64,000 bases of DNA from an uncultured Collinsella sp. (GCA_958370785.1 CATXKN010000004.1:1-64000), one strand, 5' to 3'; positions 44,736 through 52,800 are shown, counted from the stretch's first letter. Numbers and translations are program-made. The notes: generated by a model not told the origin, from the letters alone.

Positions 44736-45851
44736 ATCCGCAGCCGTCCACGATTGAGCCTTTTTAAATCTAACGGGCATCTTTTCGCCGATTTCTCCCA
44801 GTTTTGACCAGTCCACGAATAGCTCAGACCGGAGTAATGTCTCAGCCCTTTGCTCATCTGAGCTTTTATCACGATATTCAGCATCGAGCATCCTGCATAC
44901 GGCCTTAACGATCGCGCGGAATCTATCCTCATCAGATATCTGTCTGTGTGTCAGGAGAAGCACATCGTAGCCCATGGCCTGAAGGGCCGTCATGCGATCG
45001 GCGTCACGCAAGCCATCCCCTGCGCGTCCGTGCGAGGCCTTTCCCTGACATTCAATGGCCACCTGTCGCCTGCCGTCCGGCGTAGAAAGTAGTAGGTCGA
45101 TATATACACGGGACTTTCCCACAATCGCTCGAGCACTTGTGCTTAACGTCACTTCGACATTGAGCTCTATGCCGCAAAAACCTTCGCCTCCCAGGGCTCG
45201 CGGCAGCCCGAGCAACAAATACGCCTCGACCTCAAAAGGCGACGCGGCACCCAATGGGACGAGTTGCGATACCGCCATAAATCTATTGCCGTAACGCATC
45301 CCGCAAACATCTGAACAAAAACGGTCAAGGTCTCTGCCCAAAACCAAAGCGTCTCGACGCCATAAATTTGAAGTGGCGCCGTCCTCGGACGGGCAGCGCA
45401 CCCAACCGAACGTTGTCGAAATCGCGCCCGAATCAATTGCACGTGAAAGCTCCGCCTCGAGTGCCGCCGGCAGAGCACACACCGCAAACAGGCCGCACAT
45501 CTCCGCCAACACAAAAAGAAGCTGAAGATCCGTCAGATGCCGCGACATGATGAATGCCGTCAGTAGAGGAGACGTAATCAAAAATCCATGCTCCGTTTCC
45601 AGCACAGATTCCCTGGGGGGCTCACCAAGAAACAGCCGCTGTCTAATGCTGGCAGGACAAGTCCGTTTGTTTCTCGTCCGAACCAATGTATACAACGGAA
45701 AGCCGAGCGCAACCGCAGCCGTCGGGTTACGGGCGAGGTCATATCGCTGCCGGTCTTCTTCCGGCCGTGGAAGCGGCGGACACAAAGCGCGGACCTGAGG
45801 AGGCAAACGCCAGTATCTAAAAGCCGATATGTCACAAAGTAAATCCTTCAT
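44724..45851 (-). CDS. unknown protein with possible PD-(D/E)XK nuclease-like C-terminus
   Basis: 375 aa. The N-terminal half is unrecognised. The C-terminal part has RVYIDLLLSTPDGRR, then VAIECQGKASHGRAGDGLRD and ALQAMGYDVLLLTH. An Asp strand, an Ile-Glu-x-Gln-Gly-Lys strand, and a helix leading to a VLLLTH strand fit the DUF559/Vsr-like restriction-endonuclease fold, which is an inference. Composition is visibly less GC-rich than its neighbours, suggesting transfer. It lies between repeat copies B and C; its last residues (Leu-Gly-Glu) and stop are inside copy B. The ribosome-binding site is weak and the start (ATG 45851, or GTG 45857) is uncertain. Confidence 0.7.
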   Translation of the reverse strand: MKDLLCDISAFRYWRLPPQVRALCPPLPRPEEDRQRYDLARNPTAAVALGFPLYTLVRTRNKRTCPASIRQRLFLGEPPRESVLETEHGFLITSPLLTAFIMSRHLTDLQLLFVLAEMCGLFAVCALPAALEAELSRAIDSGAISTTFGWVRCPSEDGATSNLWRRDALVLGRDLDRFCSDVCGMRYGNRFMAVSQLVPLGAASPFEVEAYLLLGLPRALGGEGFCGIELNVEVTLSTSARAIVGKSRVYIDLLLSTPDGRRQVAIECQGKASHGRAGDGLRDADRMTALQAMGYDVLLLTHRQISDEDRFRAIVKAVCRMLDAEYRDKSSDEQRAETLLRSELFVDWSKLGEIGEKMPVRFKKAQSWTAADLGE

Positions 45852-45934
45852 AGGCACAGGAAAACACGAATTTCAACCCAGCCGGTCTCGCTATGGCGCA
45901 AACGCAGCGAAAATGGCGTCGAACGGACTGTCAA

Positions 45935-46000
45935 GTTTTCAACAGCCCTCCCCAACTGACCAAAAGCTTGCCAAGAACTGGACGGGGCCCTGTTGAAAAC
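45935..46000. repeat. inverted repeat upstream of copy C
   Basis: 11-bp perfect arms GTTTTCAACAG (45935-45945) and CTGTTGAAAAC (45990-46000), with CCCC/GGGG able to pair further in. On the plus strand it is followed by a T8 run, so it could act as a terminator, but no plus-strand gene precedes it. Confidence 0.65.
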
Positions 46001-46033
46001 CCCATTTTTTTTCTCGTGCGGAAGCTTTGTGCG

Positions 46034-46156
46034 GCAAGTGAGTAGACTTTTTGGAACATCCCGAGCAGACCAGTCATCCTGCTTTTCAAAACCGCAGGTA
46101 GATAGCTTGTTACAAAACTGCCTGATCGCCAAAGTGCCAAAAGTCTACTCACTTAG
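46034..46156. repeat. 123-bp palindromic repeat, copy C
   Basis: Same length as copies A and B and most similar to B. The left arm is AAGTGAGTAGACTTTTTGG; the right arm is its near-complement ending CACTTAG. The right arm contains the stop codon and last codons of pdxR (Leu-Ser-Glu-stop). Confidence 0.92.
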
Positions 46157-47584
46157 GTTGCAGAGTGCCCCCATTAGCTGCAATTCCAAGGTATTTAACA
46201 CTTTTGAACTCAGATCGTCATACTGAACAAGAATTTGACTTGAGTTTTCAGGGACAGATGCGCCATCGGCACACCAATAACAGTCACCGATATCGATGAA
46301 CGGGATGCTTAAGCGCGTAAGGGTCCGCATAAAAGAGCTTCCGCCCGTGTCACGCTCCACAGCCACGACGCAGTAAAGACCCGCGTCTGCATGCTCGATC
46401 GAGACCTCCCCTGCTGGAAACGCTTTCCGTACAAGCGACGCCAGGCCATCGCGTGTCTCGCGAGCGCGCACGCGCACGCGATTCACATGTCGCTCGTAAT
46501 CGCCCGATTCCAGCAAACGCGCTAACGCCACCTGGTCCACAGAGCTAACCGACGAGGCATAGAAACCCAGCTCGCACCTAAACCGTTCTATCAGCTCATC
46601 GGGCAGGACCATATACGCCAAACGCAGGGCCGACGACAGACTTTTTGAAAAGGTGTTGGTGTAGATGACCGATTGAGCGGCATCGATCGAAGCAAGCGCG
46701 GGAATCGGCTTGCCGGCAAGGCGAAACTCGCAATCAAAGTCATCTTCGATGAGATATCGACTCGGCCGTTCGGCGGCCCAGCTCAGCAGCGCGTAGCGAC
46801 GTGCAATGCTCGTCACAAGGCCGGTCGGATACTGATGGGACGGCATCAGGTGAAGGACATCCGCCCCGGTTTTCTGCAGAGCGCTCAAGTCCACGCCCTC
46901 ACCGTCCAACGGGATATGTCGAACTTTGCAACCCATAGCCTGATAGATGCGCGTCAGGCGCAGATAGCCCGGATCCTCAACGGCATACACCTTGTCGGCT
47001 CCAAGCAACTGGACCAACATGGTATCGAGCAGCTGGGCGCCCGCACCGATAACAATGTTGTTGGGGTCGACATTCATACCCCTCGTCCCGCGTAGATGGT
47101 GCGCAATCGCACGTCGCAACCGAACGGTGCCCTGCGCCGGCGCGGGCGAAAAGATTTCACGTTCGTCTTCGGACGTCAGTGTCGCCCGTAGCGCGCTTTG
47201 CCAAAGCCGCGCCGCCTCCAAAGCGGAAGGAGAAAGAGCCTCGAACTGCTCGGTCTGTCCGTCGGAATCATGCGCGCTGGGGCCAACAGAGACAGCATCT
47301 CGGTCGATATCCCCCGCGGCCAAAGACAAAACCGGTGCATCGGGAAGCTCGCACGCGTAGTAACCACGCCGCGGCTTTGAGCAAATATAACCCTCGGCAA
47401 GCAACTGGCTATATGCATTCTCGATGGTAATGACACTAATTCCCAGATGACTGGCAAAGGCGCGCTTAGACGGCAGATGTTCCCCCGCCGCAATGCGTCC
47501 AGCTACGATATCATCTCGAATTTGCTGGTAAACATACTCATAGAGCGATGCTTCGCCGCGTTTTTCCAAATTGTAGTCAAGCAC
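46145..47584 (-). CDS. pdxR: MocR/PdxR-type PLP-dependent transcription regulator
   Basis: 479 aa. N-terminal GntR winged helix (YEYVYQQIRDDIVAGRIAAG, then LPSKRAFASHLGISVITIEN), then an aminotransferase-like domain with the PLP lysine in YTNTFSKSLSSALRLAYM (about residue 315). Divergent from pdxST, as in known PdxR regulators that activate pdxST and sense PLP. The start is GTG with a weak ribosome-binding site. The 3' end lies inside repeat copy C. Confidence 0.92.
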   Translation of the reverse strand: MLDYNLEKRGEASLYEYVYQQIRDDIVAGRIAAGEHLPSKRAFASHLGISVITIENAYSQLLAEGYICSKPRRGYYACELPDAPVLSLAAGDIDRDAVSVGPSAHDSDGQTEQFEALSPSALEAARLWQSALRATLTSEDEREIFSPAPAQGTVRLRRAIAHHLRGTRGMNVDPNNIVIGAGAQLLDTMLVQLLGADKVYAVEDPGYLRLTRIYQAMGCKVRHIPLDGEGVDLSALQKTGADVLHLMPSHQYPTGLVTSIARRYALLSWAAERPSRYLIEDDFDCEFRLAGKPIPALASIDAAQSVIYTNTFSKSLSSALRLAYMVLPDELIERFRCELGFYASSVSSVDQVALARLLESGDYERHVNRVRVRARETRDGLASLVRKAFPAGEVSIEHADAGLYCVVAVERDTGGSSFMRTLTRLSIPFIDIGDCYWCADGASVPENSSQILVQYDDLSSKVLNTLELQLMGALCNLSE

Positions 47585-47595
47585 GAGCCTATCAC

Positions 47596-47639
47596 CTGAC
47601 CTTATAAAGTCATTCAGTCTGGTATTACTCTGACCTTGT
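47596..47639. promoter_or_regulatory. candidate PdxR binding sites
   Basis: Two direct repeats, CTGACCTTAT (47596-47605) and CTGACCTTGT (47630-47639), lie 34 bp apart in the pdxR/pdxS divergent region. MocR regulators commonly bind direct repeats in this position. The link to PdxR is inferred. Confidence 0.5.
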
Positions 47640-47729
47640 TATTATCTCGAAAACTGAGTATTTCGCCATACCCAGCTCCCCGATAGGATGTTCCGTCAAG
47701 CAATGCACATGCCAACCAAGGGAGCAACC

Positions 47730-48620
47730 ATGGCAGAACAGACCAGCAAGGCCGATCGCATCAAACTCAACCGCGAGCTCGCGCAGATGCTCAAGGGCGG
47801 CGTTATCATGGACGTCACCACGCCCGAGCAGGCACGCATCGCCGAGGAGGCGGGCGCCTGCGCCGTCATGGCTCTCGAGCGCATCCCGGCCGACATCCGC
47901 GCCGCTGGCGGCGTGTCGCGCATGAGCGACCCCAAGATGATCAAGGGCATTCAGGAGGCCGTCTCCATCCCCGTCATGGCCAAGTGCCGCATCGGCCACA
48001 TCGTCGAGGCGCAGGTCCTTCAGGCCATCGAGATCGACTACATCGACGAGTCCGAGGTTCTCTCCCCCGCCGACGATGTCTACCACATCGACAAGACCCA
48101 GTTTGACGTCCCGTTTGTCTGCGGTGCCCGCGACCTGGGCGAGGCGCTGCGCCGCGTCGCCGAGGGCGCCACGATGATCCGCACCAAGGGCGAGCCGGGC
48201 ACGGGCGACGTGGTCCAGGCCGTGCGCCACATGCGCAAGATCCAAAAGCAGATCCGCGACGTTGTCGCCCTGCGCGACGACGAGCTCTTTGAGGCAGCCA
48301 AGCAGCTGCAGGTTCCGGTCGAGCTGGTGCGCGAGGTCCATGCCACGGGCAAGCTTCCCGTCGTGAACTTTGCCGCCGGCGGCGTAGCGACCCCTGCCGA
48401 CGCCGCGCTGATGATGCAGCTGGGCGCCGAAGGCGTCTTTGTCGGATCGGGCATCTTTAAGAGCGGCGACCCGGCCAAGCGCGCCGCCGCCATCGTCAAG
48501 GCCGTGGCCAACTTCACCGACGCCAAGCTCATCGCTGAGCTTTCGGAGGACCTGGGCGAGGCCATGGTCGGCATCAACGCCGACGAGATCGAGATCATCA
48601 TGGAGGAGCGCGGGCGCTAG
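47730..48620 (+). CDS. pdxS: pyridoxal 5'-phosphate synthase lyase subunit
   Basis: 296 aa, full length. With PdxT it builds PLP from ribose 5-phosphate, glyceraldehyde 3-phosphate and ammonia. Signatures: [40 protein letters not shown], the Schiff-base lysine in [14 protein letters not shown], and [12 protein letters not shown]. The start [10 protein letters not shown] has GGGAG upstream; two in-frame ATGs lie 7 and 9 codons earlier. First gene of pdxST, 20 bp before pdxT, probably controlled by PdxR. Confidence 0.97.
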   Translation: MAEQTSKADRIKLNRELAQMLKGGVIMDVTTPEQARIAEEAGACAVMALERIPADIRAAGGVSRMSDPKMIKGIQEAVSIPVMAKCRIGHIVEAQVLQAIEIDYIDESEVLSPADDVYHIDKTQFDVPFVCGARDLGEALRRVAEGATMIRTKGEPGTGDVVQAVRHMRKIQKQIRDVVALRDDELFEAAKQLQVPVELVREVHATGKLPVVNFAAGGVATPADAALMMQLGAEGVFVGSGIFKSGDPAKRAAAIVKAVANFTDAKLIAELSEDLGEAMVGINADEIEIIMEERGR

Positions 48621-48640
48621 TCCGGCAGAAAGGATCGCAC

Positions 48641-49228
48641 ATGAGCGATTACGCAGACCAGACGGTCGCCGTGTTGGCGGTCCAAGGCGCTTTTGCCGAG
48701 CACGAGGCGAGGCTGTCCGAGCTGGGCGCACGTTGTATTGAGCTGAGGCAGGCGGCTGATTTGAAGCAGGACTTTGACCGTCTGGTACTTCCCGGCGGCG
48801 AGTCTACCGTTCAAGGGAAGCTGCTTGATGAGTTGAGCATGCTCGAGGAGCTTCGTGCCCGCATCGCTGAAGGCATGCCCGTCCTGGGCACCTGCGCCGG
48901 CCTGATTCTGCTAGCTCACGACCTTGCCGCCCATGACGATAAGGGCACGCCGCGTTTGGCAACCATGGATGTACTTGTCGAGCGCAATGCCTATGGAAGA
49001 CAGCTCGGCAGTTTTCGCACCAAGGGACAGGTAGACGGCATCGACGGTGAAGTGCCGCTAACGTTTATCCGCGCGCCCCGCATCGTCAAGGTCCACGGCG
49101 GCGCCAAGGCCTTAGCGAAAGTCGACGAGCGCATCGTCGCCGCCCGCCAGGGCAACCAGCTCGGCGTAACCTTCCACCCCGAACTCGATGAAGACACCCG
49201 CCTCCACGAACTGTTCCTACAAATGTAG
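48641..49228 (+). CDS. pdxT: pyridoxal 5'-phosphate synthase glutaminase subunit
   Basis: 195 aa. Class I glutamine amidotransferase: VAVLAVQGAFAEHEARL at the N-terminus, LVLPGGEST, the nucleophile Cys in VLGTCAGLILLAH (about residue 86), and the His/Glu pair in TFHPELDED. It supplies ammonia to PdxS. GAAAGG precedes the ATG. Last gene of the pdxST operon. Confidence 0.97.
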   Translation: MSDYADQTVAVLAVQGAFAEHEARLSELGARCIELRQAADLKQDFDRLVLPGGESTVQGKLLDELSMLEELRARIAEGMPVLGTCAGLILLAHDLAAHDDKGTPRLATMDVLVERNAYGRQLGSFRTKGQVDGIDGEVPLTFIRAPRIVKVHGGAKALAKVDERIVAARQGNQLGVTFHPELDEDTRLHELFLQM

Positions 49229-49270
49229 GCGGAATAGAAACGAGCGTGGATTTTCGGACACACAACAAAT

Positions 49271-49334
49271 GAGAGTGGATAATCTCCCACTTTGAGCTTG
49301 AATGCAGGCTAAAACCGGGAGATTATCCACTCTC
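49271..49334. repeat. 18-bp perfect inverted repeat after pdxT
   Basis: Arms 49271-49288 (GAGAGTGGATAATCTCCC) and 49317-49334 are exact complements with a 28-base spacer. No T-run follows on either strand, so a role as a simple terminator is doubtful. Related in layout to the other intergenic palindromes, but with a different sequence. Confidence 0.9.
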
Positions 49335-49426
49335 GTTCTATGTAGTCGTTTAAGAACGTCCCCAATGACTACTTTTTGGCAGGCTTGGATTAAGGCAACG
49401 CCGATGTCTTGGTACCGACAGCGAAA

Positions 49427-49521
49427 ACCCGCCAGAGCGAGCAAGGTGCCTTGAAACGAGGCGGCATTGACCTTTTGGTCATGCCGCCGAAGTTGAAAGG
49501 CAGATTGCCGCTCTGGCGGGT
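49427..49521 (-). ncRNA. long multi-helix RNA hairpin, possible terminator or regulatory 3' element
   Basis: Four nested helices fold one 95-base hairpin: 49427-49439 with 49509-49521 (13 bp), 49441-49444 with 49505-49508, 49447-49452 with 49497-49502, and 49460-49472 with 49477-49488 (one bulge, four-base loop). Internal loops separate them. On the minus strand it ends with TTTTCGC, so it could end the RGG-protein transcript. The size and internal loops are unusual for a plain terminator. It does not match SRP RNA or other RNAs I know. Confidence 0.55.
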
Positions 49522-49536
49522 ATGCAGCGTCAACTA

Positions 49537-49563
49537 GTTACGCGGTTCGTAGAACCGCGTAAC
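49537..49563 (-). other. 12-bp hairpin just after the RGG-protein stop
   Basis: GTTACGCGGTTC (49537-49548) pairs perfectly with GAACCGCGTAAC (49552-49563) around GTA. On the minus strand it begins 3 bases after the stop codon, upstream of the long hairpin at 49427-49521. Confidence 0.8.
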
Positions 49564-49565
49564 CC

Positions 49566-50477
49566 CTAGAAACGATTGCCGCGGAAGCCGCCACCGTTGC
49601 GGCCGCCACGGTCGCCACCGCGACCGCCGCGATCGTTACCACGGTTGCCGCCGAAGCCGCCACGGTTACCACCACGGTCGCCATAGCCACCACGGTTGCC
49701 GCCGAAGCCGCCACGACCGCCACGGTCGCCGCCACGGTCACCAAAGCCGCCACGGCCACCGCGATCGCCACCGCGACCGCCACGGTCGCCACCACGGCCA
49801 CCGCGATCGCCAAAGCCGCCGCGACCGCCACGGTCGCCGCCACGACCACCGCGATCGTCACGGCCGCCGCGAGGACCGCGGTCCTCGTCCAGGCCCATGG
49901 CGACGAGCGGAGCGATAACCTTATCGAGAGCGGCCATCAGCTCGGTGGCCTCCTCGTAAGAAAGCTCGGGCAGGAGCTTCTCCTTCTTGTTGGCAAGCTC
50001 GACCAGGCCCTCAGCGGCATCCTCGGCAGCGAAGACGACGATCTTGCGCATATCGCCCTCGGCGTCGTCGATGCGGCCGACCAGATCGGCAGCCTCGGCC
50101 TCGGCCATCAGACCATCGAGCTCACGGAGGCGCATGCCCAGCAGGTCGGACATTTCCTTCTGCTCCATCTTGGGCTTGAGGTCAAGAAGCTTGATGGCGC
50201 GCTCGATGTTCGCCATGCGCTCGGCCTTGGCCTCCTCCTCCTTGGAAATAGCAAAGCGACGGCTACGCAGCAGGCGGGCGGCCTTCTGCATCTTGTCCAT
50301 CAGCTCTTCGTCATCGTAATCAACGGCGGCCTCGACAACCTCGGCCTCCTCCTCGGCGGAAACCTCGTCAGCAGCCTCAACCTCGGCAGCTTCGGTCTCC
50401 ACGGTCTCGACTGCCTCAACCTCGGCAGCCATGGTCTCGTTCTCGGTCTCGTTCATGATCTCTTCGTTCTCGGACAT
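49566..50477 (-). CDS. RGG-repeat protein with acidic N-terminus and winged-helix-like middle
   Basis: 303 aa in three parts. Residues 1-55 are acidic and low complexity. Residues ~58-195 are a charged helical region (KMQKAARLLRSRRFAI, then ERAIKLLDLKPKMEQKEMSD, LLGMRLRELDGLMAEAE) that may be a winged-helix DNA/RNA-binding domain. Residues ~200-303 are almost entirely RGG/GDRGG/GFG repeats ending in GFRGNRF. RGG tracts bind RNA and favour condensates in eukaryotes. The ATG has AAGGAGTCTC upstream. Followed by two hairpins. No family name recognised. The repeat length is likely to vary between strains. Confidence 0.82.
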   Translation of the reverse strand: MSENEEIMNETENETMAAEVEAVETVETEAAEVEAADEVSAEEEAEVVEAAVDYDDEELMDKMQKAARLLRSRRFAISKEEEAKAERMANIERAIKLLDLKPKMEQKEMSDLLGMRLRELDGLMAEAEAADLVGRIDDAEGDMRKIVVFAAEDAAEGLVELANKKEKLLPELSYEEATELMAALDKVIAPLVAMGLDEDRGPRGGRDDRGGRGGDRGGRGGFGDRGGRGGDRGGRGGDRGGRGGFGDRGGDRGGRGGFGGNRGGYGDRGGNRGGFGGNRGNDRGGRGGDRGGRNGGGFRGNRF

Positions 50478-50691
50478 GAGACTCCTTCTTGGCCCTCTCG
50501 GGCATCATCGCCCCATTCGCGGGGCCCGTCGCGCACTCTTTGCGCTTTAAACATTCATGCCTCTCGGCAAAACGTCCATTAGTTTATGGTCTCACCCGCC
50601 AATCTAGCTGCAGAATCTATGTGCACACATTAATGCGACATGTCGCGGTATCATGGCCTGAACCAAACGTGTCCACCTTAAGGAGCCCGCC

Positions 50692-51102
50692 ATGATTAAG
50701 CCCATCATGAAATCCGAGTTCTTTTTGCGCCTCCCCTCCGAAGACGCCGGCCCAGAAGATGCCGCGACCGGACAGGATCTTCTGGACACGCTCCACGAAC
50801 ATGAGCACGAGTGCGTGGGCCTCGCCGCCAACATGATCGGCGTGCGCAAACGCATCATCTGCGTAAAGGACGGCAACAGGGCGCTGTTGATGTACAACCC
50901 TCAAATTCTTGAGCAGGTCAATGCCTATCAGACGAGCGAAGGGTGTCTTTCGCTCATCGGCGAGCGTCCCTGTACCCGCTATCGTCGCATTAAGGTTGAG
51001 TATTTTGACGAGAACTTCGTCCACCGCATCAAGAGCTTCTCGGGCTACACCGCCGAGATCATCCAACACGAAATCGACCACTGCAACGGGATTGTTATTT
51101 AG
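50692..51102 (+). CDS. def: peptide deformylase, short form
   Basis: 136 aa. Motifs: GLAANMIG (motif I with Met for the usual Gln), EGCLSL (motif II with the metal Cys) and IIQHEIDHCNG (motif III, HExxH intact). All metal ligands and the catalytic Glu are present. The protein stops soon after motif III, so the C-terminal helix of ~170-residue deformylases is missing. As I recall, short forms with AANMIG occur in Firmicutes. Ribosome-binding site TAAGGAG. A second, degenerate copy lies at 58426. Whether it acts on nascent proteins is not known. Confidence 0.85.
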   Translation: MIKPIMKSEFFLRLPSEDAGPEDAATGQDLLDTLHEHEHECVGLAANMIGVRKRIICVKDGNRALLMYNPQILEQVNAYQTSEGCLSLIGERPCTRYRRIKVEYFDENFVHRIKSFSGYTAEIIQHEIDHCNGIVI

Positions 51103-51117
51103 TCCCGCCGATTCAAG

Positions 51118-51154
51118 AAAGCTCCCTGCAGCAAAACAACTGCAGGGAGCTTTT
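51118..51154. terminator. bidirectional terminator between def and the transaminase gene
   Basis: AAAGCTCCCTGCA (51118-51130) pairs with TGCAGGGAGCTTT; a T-run follows on the plus strand and an A-run precedes it. Confidence 0.9.
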
Positions 51155-51176
51155 CATTGTGCGGAGTTTCTATCCC

Positions 51177-52697
51177 CTACGATTGGCGGTAATGGTCAAA
51201 GAAGTCAGCCAGGTCCTCGAGCGACTCTTTGAGCACTTCCATGCGCGGCAGGTACACGATGCGGAAGTGATCGGGCTCAGCCCAGTTAAAGCCGCCGCCG
51301 CGCGTGATGAGGATCTTCTTCTCGTGCAGCAGGTCGAGGGCAAACTGCTCGTCATCGGTGATGTTGAACTTTTTAACATCCATCTTGGGGAAGATGTAGA
51401 ACGCCGCGCGCGGCTTGACCACCGAGATGCCATCGATCTTGTTAAGCGCCTCATACACAAAGTTGCGCTGCTCGTAGACACGGCCGCCAGGACGGATGTA
51501 GTCGTTGACGGACTGATGGCCACCGAGTGCCGTCTGAACGATCGATTGAGCCGGCACGTTGGAGCACAGGCGCATGTTGGAGAGCATGTTGATGCCCATG
51601 ATGAAGTCGCTCATGCAGCGCTGGTTGCCCGAAAGCACCATCCAGCCAATACGGTAGCCCGCGATCATATGCGACTTGGACAGACCGCTAAAGGTAACGC
51701 AGGGCAGATCGGGAGCGAGCGAGGCAATCGAGACGTGCTCGTAGCCGTCCATGCACAGGCGGTCGTAGATCTCATCGGCAAAGATCATCAGCTGGTGCCT
51801 GCGCGCAACCTCAACGATGCCCTCGAGCACCTCGCGCGGATAGACGGAACCCGTGGGGTTGTTGGGGTTGATGATGACGAGGGCCTTGGTCGCGCTCGTG
51901 ATCTTGGACTCCATATCCTCCAGGTCGGGATACCAATCCGCCTGCTCATCGCACAGATAGTGCACGGGATGACCGCCGGCAAGGGTTGCGCACGCCGTCC
52001 ACAGCGGGTAGTCGGGGCTGGGGATCAGGATTTCGTCGCCATTGTCGAGCAGCGCGTTCATCGAAAGCTGAATGAGTTCGGACACGCCGTTGCCCGTGTA
52101 GATGTGCTCCATCTGAACATTGGGCAGGCCCTTGATCTGCGAGTACTGCATAATCGCCTTGCGCGCAGAGAACAGGCCGCGCGAGTTGGAATAGCCTTCG
52201 CAGTCGGGCAGCTGCTGGCGCATGTCCTTAATGACCTCATCGGGCGTGCGGAAACCAAAGGGCGCGGGGTTGCCGATGTTGAGCTTGAGAATACGCTCGC
52301 CCTCGTCCTCCATACGGGCGGCCTCGTCGACGACGGGACCGCGCACATCATACAGGACGTTATCAAGCTTGGTGGATTTAGAAAAAGTACGCATGGTGGT
52401 GCTCCTTGGAATTTGAGCTGAGGGATGGGGTTCGGGCTTGGAATCGTTGCGAGGCGATGATGTCTCGCCTTGATCGGCGTCACTGGCGAGCAGCCAGGAA
52501 ACATCGACCTCCAAAATGCGGGCGAGCAGCTCTGCCACATCGCGCCGCGGGATCGTCTTGCCGCTCACATATTGGCTCATCTGACTCTTGCCGAGTTTTT
52601 TGCCGAGCATCTCCGATGCGCGGATTACGTCCGACTGGCGAACGTCACGATCGGACATGGTCTGTCGCAGGCGATTGCAAAACGTCTCTTGGGCCAC
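51177..52697 (-). CDS. alaA: alanine transaminase (AlaA-like) fused to an N-terminal XRE HTH domain
   Basis: 506 aa from the GTG at 52697 (AAGGAGG upstream). Residues ~1-75 are an XRE HTH (SDVIRASEMLGKKLGKSQMS, QYVSGKTIPRRDVAELLARI). A ~25-residue linker follows, then a complete class I aminotransferase: KLNIGNPAPFGFRTPDEV, TGNGVSELIQLSMNALLD, NPNNPTGSVYP and the PLP lysine in FSGLSKSHMIAGYRIGW (about residue 340). The AlaA part starts at an internal ATG (52394) with its own AAGGAG seven bases upstream; from there it is 405 residues, the length of E. coli AlaA. Both fused and separate products are possible. Upstream palindromes suggest autoregulation. Confidence 0.88.
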   Translation of the reverse strand: MAQETFCNRLRQTMSDRDVRQSDVIRASEMLGKKLGKSQMSQYVSGKTIPRRDVAELLARILEVDVSWLLASDADQGETSSPRNDSKPEPHPSAQIPRSTTMRTFSKSTKLDNVLYDVRGPVVDEAARMEDEGERILKLNIGNPAPFGFRTPDEVIKDMRQQLPDCEGYSNSRGLFSARKAIMQYSQIKGLPNVQMEHIYTGNGVSELIQLSMNALLDNGDEILIPSPDYPLWTACATLAGGHPVHYLCDEQADWYPDLEDMESKITSATKALVIINPNNPTGSVYPREVLEGIVEVARRHQLMIFADEIYDRLCMDGYEHVSIASLAPDLPCVTFSGLSKSHMIAGYRIGWMVLSGNQRCMSDFIMGINMLSNMRLCSNVPAQSIVQTALGGHQSVNDYIRPGGRVYEQRNFVYEALNKIDGISVVKPRAAFYIFPKMDVKKFNITDDEQFALDLLHEKKILITRGGGFNWAEPDHFRIVYLPRMEVLKESLEDLADFFDHYRQS

Positions 52698-52718
52698 TAG
52701 AACCTCCTTGCTGGCAAA

Positions 52719-52800
52719 GTTCAATTTACAGAACACGAATTGAACCAAGGTTCAATTTAGCAAGCAGTATAGCGCCGTACCTCATTCGAAAGTTCAATTT
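52719..52800. promoter_or_regulatory. GTTCAATTT operator cluster upstream of the HTH-AlaA gene
   Basis: Four copies of GTTCAATT or its complement lie at 52719-52727, 52738-52745, 52750-52758 and 52792-52800. The middle two form the 20-base palindrome AATTGAACCAAGGTTCAATT (52738-52757). Position and symmetry suit a dimeric HTH protein, plausibly the HTH part of the adjacent gene. Confidence 0.65.

Noticed and set aside
33771..46226. Short reading frames with SRLFG...KVYSL ends inside the 123-bp repeats
   Set aside because: They recur in copies A and C because the DNA is repeated and its ends are palindromic. There is no consistent start codon or ribosome-binding site, and the frame is not kept in all copies.
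49427..49521. SRP (4.5S) RNA as identity for the long hairpin
   Set aside because: The conserved GGAA-type apical loop and the symmetric loop of SRP RNA are absent; the apical loop here is four T/A bases.
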